The notes under the pieces were generated by a model. It searched no databases, was not told the origin of the DNA, and saw only the letters and a program-made list of their open reading frames with translations. Both the position numbers and the translations under genes were made by a program. From NCBI RefSeq assembly GCF_000407545.1, contig NZ_ASWH01000001.1, positions 1,503,501-1,567,500 on the forward strand: DNA of 64,000 nt, in the 5' to 3' direction. This document shows, piece by piece, positions 57,507-64,000 of this stretch (position 1 is the first letter of the stretch; each line of letters opens with the position of its first letter). The stretch comes from Enterococcus gilvus ATCC BAA-350. GTDB taxonomy: Bacteria; Bacillota; Bacilli; Lactobacillales; Enterococcaceae.

Positions 57507-57535
57507 TTGACTTATCAGAAAAACAAATCTATACT
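57507..57535 (+). promoter_or_regulatory. Promoter of the Tyr/Phe leader / aro operon
   Basis: TTGACT (57507-57512), 17-base spacer, TATACT (57530-57535). The start site should be about 57542, 28 bases before the leader ATG. Confidence 0.83.
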
Positions 57536-57569
57536 TAGTTCAATCTTAAATCAGTTTGGAGCGGTTTTT

Positions 57570-57632
57570 ATGAACACAATGAAGAGTACGCACACACAAC
57601 TGAATAACTATTACTTTAGCTATTTTAGATAG
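57570..57632 (+). CDS. Tyr/Phe leader peptide (attenuation)
   Basis: A 20-codon ORF encoding MNTMKSTHTQLNNYYFSYFR (a second ATG at 57579 is also possible), with GGAG eight bases upstream. Five of the last seven codons are Tyr or Phe (three Tyr, two Phe), just before the stop TAG. Its layout matches the Trp leader at 54458: a shared QLN before the regulatory codons, a terminal Arg, and the first hairpin starting on the base after the stop codon. It precedes aromatic amino-acid synthesis genes including tyrA. Confidence 0.85.
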   Translation: MNTMKSTHTQLNNYYFSYFR

Positions 57633-57745
57633 GTTTGTATTCATGGTTCATGGATGCAAACGACACCAGTTTGTATCTATGATGGCTAAGGATTTTAAGT
57701 TCGACTTAACGCCACATAGATGAAAATCTATAGTGGCTTTTTCTT
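57633..57745 (+). promoter_or_regulatory. Tyr/Phe attenuator: competing hairpins ending in a terminator
   Basis: Segment 1: GTTTGTATTCATG (57633-57645). 2: CATGGATGCAAAC (57649-57661), pairs with 1 over 13 bp (two G-U). 3: GTTTGTATCTATGATGGC (57669-57686); its first 13 bases pair with 2. 4: GCCACATAGAT (57711-57721), pairs with 3 over 11 bp with one bulged A. 5: ATCTATAGTGGC (57726-57737), pairs with 4 with one bulge and is followed by TTTTTC, a terminator. Same alternatives as the Trp attenuator: 1:2 plus 3:4 for read-through, 2:3 plus 4:5 for termination. Confidence 0.83.
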
Positions 57746-57767
57746 TTGATATTTTTTGGAGGAGACT

Positions 57768-57803
57768 AGGCGCATTGTAGATTTTCTACAGTGGGCCTTT
57801 TTT
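57768..57803 (+). terminator. Second terminator of the aro leader
   Basis: AGGCGCATTGTAGA, loop TTT, TCTACAGTGGGCC, then six T. A 13-bp stem with one mismatch and one G-U. As in the trp leader, it lies beyond the attenuator and before the first gene. Bases 57804-57949 show no other promoter or gene that I trust. Confidence 0.82.
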
Positions 57804-57949
57804 CGACTTCTATTTTCAATAAAAGTCAAATATTTCAAAAGGCAGCTTTTAGTCCAACTTATTGCAGTTTATCCCTATTCTCTATTAGAGATAGCTACAG
57901 GTTTTACCTGGTAACAAAAAATGAAGATGAAGAAGGAGAGTGAGGAAAG

Positions 57950-58828
57950 ATGAAAAATGAAATTTCAGGAAGAACGCGTTTATCTGGTTTGTATGCTTTG
58001 CCTGCCAGGCACAGCTTCTCACCATTGATGCATACTACAGCGTTCCAAACAACGGGGGTTGATGCCGTCTATTTAAGTTTTGATGTTCAACCAGAAAGAC
58101 TGGAGCAAAGTATTCAAGCGATTCGAGATCTTGAAATGTTAGGAATCAATTTATCGATGCCTCACAAAATGGAAGCCACCAAGTATGTCGATGAGTTAAG
58201 TCAAGCCGCGCGTTTGATTGGCGCAATCAACACTATCGTAAATCAAAATGGAAAGTTGGTTGGACATATTACAGATGGGATCGGCTGTATGGAAAGCTTA
58301 AAACAGAATGGGATTGAGATCATCGGCAAAAGAATGACGATTCTGGGAGCCGGTGGCGCAGCAACTGCAATTATTACACAAGCAGCAATTGATGGCGTAA
58401 AAGCCATTGACGTATTTAATAGAAAAGATGCGTTTTATGAAAAAATAGAACCCAAGTTAGCAATGATCGCTAAAGAAACCCATTGTCAGATCCACCTGCA
58501 TGACTTGGCAGATGAAAAACAACTAAGTAGCTCTTTAGCGGTCAGTGACTTATTGGTTAATGCGACAACAATTGGAATGGCTCCTGAAACAGAGCAGTCG
58601 CCACTACCTAAAGCATCGCTATTAAGACACGACTTACCTGTCTTCGATGTGATCTATCATCCAAGTGAGACTAAATTATTAAAAGATGCAAAAGAAGCTG
58701 GAGCAAAAGCAATCAACGGCTTAGACATGCTGCTATATCAGGGTGCCGCAGCTTTCAAATTATGGACAGGTAAAGAAATGCCTGTTGAAAAAATCCAACC
58801 GTTATTGGAAGAAACAATCAAAAAATAA
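57950..58828 (+). CDS. aroE: Shikimate dehydrogenase
   Basis: NADPH reduction of 3-dehydroshikimate to shikimate (292 residues). Seen: the shikimate-binding PARHSFSPLMHTTAF near residue 18 and NLSMPHKMEA near 64 (Lys of the catalytic pair), the NADP loop ILGAGGAATAI near 130, and NGLDMLLYQGAAAF near 248. ATG follows GAAGGAGAGTGAGG. First gene of the aro operon, behind the Tyr/Phe leader. Confidence 0.95.
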   Translation: MKNEISGRTRLSGLYALPARHSFSPLMHTTAFQTTGVDAVYLSFDVQPERLEQSIQAIRDLEMLGINLSMPHKMEATKYVDELSQAARLIGAINTIVNQNGKLVGHITDGIGCMESLKQNGIEIIGKRMTILGAGGAATAIITQAAIDGVKAIDVFNRKDAFYEKIEPKLAMIAKETHCQIHLHDLADEKQLSSSLAVSDLLVNATTIGMAPETEQSPLPKASLLRHDLPVFDVIYHPSETKLLKDAKEAGAKAINGLDMLLYQGAAAFKLWTGKEMPVEKIQPLLEETIKK

Positions 58829-58849
58829 AAAGTGAAGGAAGTTATTACG

Positions 58850-59890
58850 ATGATTTTAATTATAAAAAAAGGAATTCAAGAGTCAGAATTGTCACCCATT
58901 TTATCCCGCATTAAAGAAGAGGGGCTAGGCGTACAAATCAATCATGGGAAAGATCGTCTAGTTTTAGGATTGTTAGGAGATCCGAAAATCATTCAAAATG
59001 TCCCTTTCCAAGCATACAGTGTTGTTGAACGGGCAGTTGCTATTTCAAATACCTACAAGCTAACATCAAGAGAATTCCACCCACAAGATACTGTTGTGGA
59101 TGTCGACGGAGTAAAGATTGGTGACGGTAGTTTTGTAACAATGGCTGGTCCTTGTTCTGTTGAAGGAGAAGAACAGATCATGGAAACCGCTCGGATGGCA
59201 AAAGCTGGTGGCGCAAAAATCCTACGCGGCGGGGCATACAAACCTCGCACTTCCCCATACGCGTTCCAAGGATTGGGAGAAGAAGGGTTAAAAATCATGC
59301 GCAAAGCAGCAGATGCTCATGGGTTAAAAGTAATCACTGAAGTAATGGATGAAGCCCATATCGATGTCGTTTCTCAATATGCAGATATCATTCAAATTGG
59401 CGCAAGGAATATGCAAAATTTCCGTTTATTAGAGGCTGTTGGGAAAACAGGATTACCAATCGGGTTAAAACGCGGCATTTCAGGAACGATCCAAGAATGG
59501 TTGAATGCGGCAGAATACATCGCCGTGCAGGACAATTCGAATATCATTTTCATCGAACGAGGGATTCGTACTTACGAGACTGCCACACGAAACACATTTG
59601 ACTTAAGCGCTGTTCCATTGATCAAGAAATTGAGTCATTTCCCAATCATTGTTGATCCAAGTCACGGAACGGGTGTATGGGATCTAGTTGCGCCAATGGC
59701 TCGTGCGGGGGTCGCTGCTGGAGCTGATGGTATGATCGTTGAGATTCATCCTGCCCCCTTGCATGCATGGTCTGATGGCGAACAATCATTAAATGAGAAA
59801 AACTACTTAACGATGATGAGTGAAGTGGAGATTATGGTCGAAGCGATGAAAAAAATCAATGAAGGAACTAAAGAACCTTCACTTATCTGA
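58850..59890 (+). CDS. aroF: 3-deoxy-7-phosphoheptulonate (DAHP) synthase, type I beta
   Basis: First step of the shikimate pathway: PEP plus erythrose-4-phosphate to DAHP. The 346-residue product has an N-terminal ferredoxin-like regulatory domain (about 1-75) as in Thermotoga-type I beta enzymes, which can confer Tyr/Phe feedback inhibition, then the barrel with MAGPCSVEGEEQI near residue 97, GGAYKPRTSPYAFQGLG near 123 and VDPSHGTGVWDLV near 267. The ATG at 58850 has GAAGGAAG upstream; an in-frame GTG at 58832 is less likely. Confidence 0.94.
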   Translation: MILIIKKGIQESELSPILSRIKEEGLGVQINHGKDRLVLGLLGDPKIIQNVPFQAYSVVERAVAISNTYKLTSREFHPQDTVVDVDGVKIGDGSFVTMAGPCSVEGEEQIMETARMAKAGGAKILRGGAYKPRTSPYAFQGLGEEGLKIMRKAADAHGLKVITEVMDEAHIDVVSQYADIIQIGARNMQNFRLLEAVGKTGLPIGLKRGISGTIQEWLNAAEYIAVQDNSNIIFIERGIRTYETATRNTFDLSAVPLIKKLSHFPIIVDPSHGTGVWDLVAPMARAGVAAGADGMIVEIHPAPLHAWSDGEQSLNEKNYLTMMSEVEIMVEAMKKINEGTKEPSLI

Positions 59891-59906
59891 ATCGGGAGGG
59901 ATTTTC

Positions 59907-60965
59907 ATGGAAATTGTTTTGGCAGATAAAACTTATGAGATCGTTGTGAAGCGAAATGCACTAGATTCCGTTGGAGAGTGGATCGCTTCACTTTGGAAAA
60001 ATAAAAAAATCGCGATTATCAGTGATGAAAATGTCTTCCCGCTATACGGAGAAAAGATCCAGCAACAATTAACCGCGTATGAGGTCTGTCATTACAACGT
60101 GCCAGCAGGAGAAAGCAGCAAATCGTTGGAAATGGCAACTGTCCTTTATGAATTTTTAGCGGATCATCAGTTTACTCGCAGTGATGCGATTATTGCTTTA
60201 GGAGGTGGTGTTGTCGGTGATTTAGCTGGCTTCGTCGCATCAACCTATATGCGGGGAATTGCATTTGTGCAAATTCCCACCTCTTTGTTGGCACAAGTCG
60301 ATTCGAGCATTGGTGGTAAGACGGCGGTCAATTCAAGCAGAGCTAAAAATATGATCGGAACATTTGCTCAACCGGATGGTGTCTTGATTGATCGAGAAAC
60401 ATTATCTACTCTACCAGACGCTCGCGTACGTGAAGGGGTCGCAGAAATCATCAAATGCGGTGCGATAAGTGATGCTTCACTATGGGAAGACCTTGAGAAA
60501 CTAACAGGAATCCAAGATCTCTTAACACATAGTGAAAGCATCATCACAAAAGCACTAAATGTAAAAAAAGCAGTCGTTGAAGAAGACGAGTTTGATAATG
60601 GTTCGCGATTATTATTAAATTTCGGACACACGATTGGACACGCGATCGAAAATACTGTCGGCTATGGAAAAATCAGCCACGGTGAGGCAGTAGCGATAGG
60701 AATGGCACAGATATCACAAGTAGCTGAAAATAAAGGCTTATCACCCGTAGGTCTTACTGAAAAAATCAAAGACATGAATCAAAAATACCAGTTACCTATC
60801 GCATACCAACCTTGGGAAACTGAAAAATTTTATACTGCGATTACTCATGATAAGAAAGCACGAGGCAGTCATTTGAATATTGTTTTACTTGAAGAAATCG
60901 GAAAAGCCTACATTCAGAACATTAAGTTATCAGAAATCAAAGACTTTTTATTAGAAGGGAAGTAG
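59907..60965 (+). CDS. aroB: 3-dehydroquinate synthase
   Basis: Cyclises DAHP to 3-dehydroquinate with NAD+ and a divalent metal (352 residues). Seen: the NAD-binding ALGGGVVGDLAGFVAS near residue 97, IPTSLLAQVDSSIGGKTAVN near 124, EIIKCGAI, and the metal ligands in NFGHTIGHAIEN near 240. The ATG at 59907 follows GGGAGGG; an in-frame start at 59859 lies inside aroF. Confidence 0.96.
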   Translation: MEIVLADKTYEIVVKRNALDSVGEWIASLWKNKKIAIISDENVFPLYGEKIQQQLTAYEVCHYNVPAGESSKSLEMATVLYEFLADHQFTRSDAIIALGGGVVGDLAGFVASTYMRGIAFVQIPTSLLAQVDSSIGGKTAVNSSRAKNMIGTFAQPDGVLIDRETLSTLPDARVREGVAEIIKCGAISDASLWEDLEKLTGIQDLLTHSESIITKALNVKKAVVEEDEFDNGSRLLLNFGHTIGHAIENTVGYGKISHGEAVAIGMAQISQVAENKGLSPVGLTEKIKDMNQKYQLPIAYQPWETEKFYTAITHDKKARGSHLNIVLLEEIGKAYIQNIKLSEIKDFLLEGK

Positions 60966-60968
60966 TTT

Positions 60969-62129
60969 ATGCGTTACTTAACAGCTGGAGAATCTCACGG
61001 ACCAGAATTAACCACGATCATCGAAGGGGTTCCTGCAGGACTAATAGTCTCTGTTGACAAAATCAACGAAGAATTAGCGCGCAGGCAAGGTGGATACGGT
61101 CGAGGTGGACGGATGAAGATTGAAAAAGATCAAGTACGTATTACTTCCGGTGTGCGTCATGGCAAAACGTTAGGGTCGCCGATCACTATGATCGTAGAAA
61201 ACCGTGACTGGAAAAATTGGCAAAAAGTAATGTCTGTGGAGGCAGTAGAAGAAAAAGCTGAAAAATTACGCAGAGTGTCAAAACCACGGCCAGGCCATGC
61301 TGATTTAGTTGGCGGGATGAAATACCACCATAGCGATTTGAGAAATGTCTTAGAGCGTTCATCCGCTCGCGAAACAACCATGCGCGTTGCAGTGGGCGCA
61401 CTGTCTAAACAAATTTTAGCAGCAGTAGATATTGATATTGCAAGTCATGTAGTGATACTTGGAGGCTTGGAAGCTTCGGTACCTGAGAATTTAAGTGTTA
61501 AAGAAATTAAAGAGAAAACGTCTGTTTCGGAAGTCAATATGGTTGATGGAACGATTGAGGAAGACGTGAAGAACTTGATTGATCAGACGAAAAAAGCAGG
61601 AGATACCATAGGCGGAGTCGTAGAGGTGCGGACAGACAATGTGCCAGCTGGGCTAGGCAGCTACGTTCAATGGGACCGCAAACTGGATGGGAAAATCGCT
61701 CAAATTATGATGAGCATCAATGCCTTTAAAGGGGTGGAATTCGGGATGGGGTTCCAAGCTGCTCGTCAGCCTGGATCAACCGTTATGGATGAAATCGTTT
61801 GGGATGAAGGATACAGTCGAACAAGCAATCATCTTGGAGGATTCGAAGGTGGGATGACTAACGGGGAACAGATTATCGTTCGTGGGGTCATGAAGCCGAT
61901 CCCGACATTGTACAAGCCATTGATGAGTGTAGACATCGATACAAAGGAACCCTATAAAGCAAGCGTTGAGCGTTCTGACAGCACGGCCGTTCCAGCAGCT
62001 TCAGTTGTTGCAGAACATGTCGTTGCCACAGTTCTAGCTCAAGAAATTCTAGAAAAATTTTCATCTGATACAATGGATGAATTAAAACAAGCAGTGGCAG
62101 AATACCGTGAAGCAGTTAAAAATTTTTAA
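60969..62129 (+). CDS. aroC: Chorismate synthase
   Basis: FMN-dependent enzyme converting EPSP to chorismate, the branch point to Trp, Tyr and Phe (386 residues). Family signatures: [16 protein letters not shown] at residues 5-20, [25 protein letters not shown] near 105, [17 protein letters not shown] near 127 and [10 protein letters not shown] near 273. ATG follows GAAGGGAAG, 3 bases after aroB. Confidence 0.96.
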   Translation: MRYLTAGESHGPELTTIIEGVPAGLIVSVDKINEELARRQGGYGRGGRMKIEKDQVRITSGVRHGKTLGSPITMIVENRDWKNWQKVMSVEAVEEKAEKLRRVSKPRPGHADLVGGMKYHHSDLRNVLERSSARETTMRVAVGALSKQILAAVDIDIASHVVILGGLEASVPENLSVKEIKEKTSVSEVNMVDGTIEEDVKNLIDQTKKAGDTIGGVVEVRTDNVPAGLGSYVQWDRKLDGKIAQIMMSINAFKGVEFGMGFQAARQPGSTVMDEIVWDEGYSRTSNHLGGFEGGMTNGEQIIVRGVMKPIPTLYKPLMSVDIDTKEPYKASVERSDSTAVPAASVVAEHVVATVLAQEILEKFSSDTMDELKQAVAEYREAVKNF

Positions 62130-62145
62130 GGAAGAGGGGACGTCT

Positions 62146-63219
62146 ATGAGAAAAAAAGTGTTCGTCTTAGGACTAGGATTAATCGGCGCGTCCCTTTGCA
62201 AAGCAATCAAGAATCCTTCGATCGAGTTATACGGATGGGATTACTCAGAAGAAACTCGAGAGATTGCTCGCAAAGTTGGGTTGGTTGATCACATTGCTTC
62301 TATTAAAAGAGCATCTGAGATGGATATCATTATCTTAGCCGTCCCGATTTTATCTACCTTGCATTACTTACATGAATTAGCACGTTTGCCATTAAAAAAA
62401 TCTGTCATCGTAACAGATACTGGCAGTACAAAACATGAAGTAATGAAGCTAGCTAAAACGCTCCCTTTTACTTTTATTGGCGGGCATCCTATGGCAGGCT
62501 CGCATAAATCAGGTGTAAAAGCAGGCAATCCAAATCTCTTTGAAGAAGCTTACTATATTTTGACACCAACAGAAGGAACAAATGTTGAACCATTGATGGA
62601 GGTACTACAACCGACTCGAGCAAAATTTGTTGTGATCGAACCTGACTCTCATGATGAGATCGTTGGCGTATTGAGCCACTTGCCTCATATCGTGGCATCA
62701 GGTTTGGTGAGAATGAGTGATCAATTATCTGACAACCATCCTCGAGCAACACAACTTGCTGCAGGCGGTTTTCGAGATATCACACGAATTGCTTCCTCAG
62801 ATCCACAAATGTGGACCGATATTTTACTGACCAACCGCTCTACCTTGTTGGACTTGCTGACTGGTTGGCAAGAGGAAATGTCTCAGATACAAAAAAGTTT
62901 AATAGAAGAAGACCAGCCAGCAATTTATGACTTCTTCAGCCAAGCGAAACAATCCCGAGATACGTTACCAACAAAAAATCAGGGTGTTATTCCAGCATTC
63001 TATGATCTTTATATCGATATTCCTGATATTGCTGGGGCAATTGCGAAGGTAATGACAATCATCAGCGAGGCAGATATCTCAATTATCAACTTGAAGATTC
63101 AAGAAACACGGGAAGATATTTTTGGCGTTTTAGAATTATCCTTTAAAAATCAAAAAGACTTGGAAAAAGGGCAAAGATTAATTGAACAAGCAGATTTTCG
63201 TTGTCGCAGAAGGAGCTAA
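62146..63219 (+). CDS. tyrA: Prephenate dehydrogenase with C-terminal ACT domain
   Basis: NAD+-dependent oxidative decarboxylation of prephenate to 4-hydroxyphenylpyruvate, committing chorismate to tyrosine. The 357-residue product has the nucleotide-binding [14 protein letters not shown] near residue 7, the catalytic-region [13 protein letters not shown] near 113, and a C-terminal ACT domain (about 285-350: [19 protein letters not shown]), which usually binds tyrosine for feedback control. The ATG at 62146 follows GAAGAGGGG; the in-frame start at 62107 lies inside aroC. Confidence 0.94.
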   Translation: MRKKVFVLGLGLIGASLCKAIKNPSIELYGWDYSEETREIARKVGLVDHIASIKRASEMDIIILAVPILSTLHYLHELARLPLKKSVIVTDTGSTKHEVMKLAKTLPFTFIGGHPMAGSHKSGVKAGNPNLFEEAYYILTPTEGTNVEPLMEVLQPTRAKFVVIEPDSHDEIVGVLSHLPHIVASGLVRMSDQLSDNHPRATQLAAGGFRDITRIASSDPQMWTDILLTNRSTLLDLLTGWQEEMSQIQKSLIEEDQPAIYDFFSQAKQSRDTLPTKNQGVIPAFYDLYIDIPDIAGAIAKVMTIISEADISIINLKIQETREDIFGVLELSFKNQKDLEKGQRLIEQADFRCRRRS

Positions 63220-63223
63220 ACAA

Positions 63224-64000
63224 ATGAAACTACTGAAAACAAAAGCAGGCTTAAAGGGGACGCTAACTGTCCCCGCAGACAAATCGATCTCTCATCGCAG
63301 TATCATGTTTGGAGCGATTAGTCATGGGAAAACAACGATCCACAACTTTTTGAGGGCAGAGGATTGTATGAGTACTGTCGCCGTTTTCAAAGAACTGGGT
63401 GTTAAGATTAAAGAAGTTGGACAAGATATTCATGTTGAAGGTGTCGGCTTTCAACAGCTAAAAGCACCGAATAAAAACTTAGATGCTGGAAATTCCGGCA
63501 CAACGATGCGTTTAGTCTTAGGTATTTTAGCGGGTCAGCCTTTTCACTCACAAATATCTGGAGATGCTTCGCTGAATCGGCGCCCGATGGAACGTGTCAT
63601 GGGGCCTCTTAGATCAATGGGAGGGGAGCTGCAAGGACAAGAAGGCAGTGAATTTCCACCTATTGATATACAAGGGAAAAAGCTATCATCGATTACCTAT
63701 GAAATGCCGATTGCTAGCGCGCAAGTAAAATCCGCGATCCTTTTTGCAGCACTACAAGCAACGGGAACAACAAAGATTATTGAGAAAGAAAAATCACGAA
63801 ACCACACTGAAGAAATGATCAAACAATTTGGCGGCACTATTTCTGTTAATGATAAAACGATCACTGTACCCGGTGGACAACAGCTTACAGGACAAGAAGT
63901 AACTGTCCCAGGAGATATTTCATCAGCAGCTTTCTACCTTGTGGCAGCCAGTTTGATAGCCGGCAGTGACCTTCATTTAAAGCATGTTGGAGTCAATCCT
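63224..64000 (+). CDS. aroA: EPSP synthase, N-terminal part (runs off right edge)
   Basis: Transfers enolpyruvate from PEP to shikimate-3-phosphate. The ATG at 63224 follows GAAGGAGC, which overlaps the end of tyrA. The frame stays open for 259 codons to the last base, so the C-terminal 40 percent is missing. Seen: [20 protein letters not shown] (shikimate-3-phosphate-binding Lys), [29 protein letters not shown] near residue 86, and [11 protein letters not shown] near 116. The order aroE-aroF-aroB-aroC-tyrA-aroA suggests aroK and pheA may follow. Confidence 0.96.
   Translation, partial: MKLLKTKAGLKGTLTVPADKSISHRSIMFGAISHGKTTIHNFLRAEDCMSTVAVFKELGVKIKEVGQDIHVEGVGFQQLKAPNKNLDAGNSGTTMRLVLGILAGQPFHSQISGDASLNRRPMERVMGPLRSMGGELQGQEGSEFPPIDIQGKKLSSITYEMPIASAQVKSAILFAALQATGTTKIIEKEKSRNHTEEMIKQFGGTISVNDKTITVPGGQQLTGQEVTVPGDISSAAFYLVAASLIAGSDLHLKHVGVNP

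Overview
The window is ordinary low-to-mid GC Firmicute chromosome from a member of the Lactobacillales, most likely the genus Enterococcus (species not resolved). Signs of this are EbsA, an enterococcal-type 447-residue NADH oxidase, a pyr operon with one PyrR attenuator in its 5' leader (the arrangement known from E. faecalis), RqcH next to pyr, and Bacillus-like gene orders (lexA/ynzC; recU-ponA; ypsA-gpsB-rnpB-ypsC; lspA-rluD-like-pyr). I see no phage, transposon, CRISPR array, tRNA or rRNA.

Layout. 1-4817: rnz (cut by the left edge), an SDR oxidoreductase, a LapA-domain protein, recJ and apt. 4890-6311: an SOS block with lexA, ynzC and a small membrane-protein gene carrying two LexA boxes. 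6404-10057: transketolase and H2O-forming NADH oxidase. 10163-17956: DNA replication/repair and cell-wall genes (dnaD, nth, ponA, recU, ypsA, gpsB), RNase P RNA, an rRNA methyltransferase and an HD hydrolase. 18068-22951: mostly poorly known genes, including a VanZ-RDD fusion and a divergent formylglycine-generating-enzyme-like protein, plus a DEAD-box helicase. 22953-30544: T-box-controlled alaS, cardiolipin synthase, an RNase HI-like protein, ebsA, a cold-shock protein and fhs. 30667-34928: argCJBD (glutamate to ornithine). 35199-48944: a CBS-domain protein, lspA, an RluD-family enzyme and the full ten-gene pyr operon. 49108-54332: an AI-2E-family permease, rqcH, an ATP-type PEP carboxykinase and an unknown membrane-anchored protein. 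54379-64000: a tryptophan-type ABC transporter (trpXYZ), then aroE-aroF-aroB-aroC-tyrA-aroA, the last gene cut by the right edge.

The most interesting signal is in the last 10 kb. Both the trpXYZ transporter and the aro operon are preceded by a good promoter, a tiny ORF with its own ribosome-binding site, and a five-segment RNA that can fold in mutually exclusive ways ending in a terminator. The first ORF (MKQVNLSNQLNSWQNWRR) ends in Trp codons; the second (MNTMKSTHTQLNNYYFSYFR) ends in Tyr/Phe codons. In both, segment 1 starts on the base after the stop codon, and a second intrinsic terminator follows the first. The two leaders look like copies of one ribosome-mediated attenuation device retuned to different amino acids. 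I infer that stalling during Trp shortage opens Trp uptake and stalling during Tyr/Phe shortage opens the shikimate/tyrosine pathway.

Other regulation readable in the sequence: LexA boxes at 5235-5275 and 5989-6002, an Ala T-box, a PyrR attenuator, a palindrome at the nox start site, and paired ArgR-like motifs around the arg promoter.
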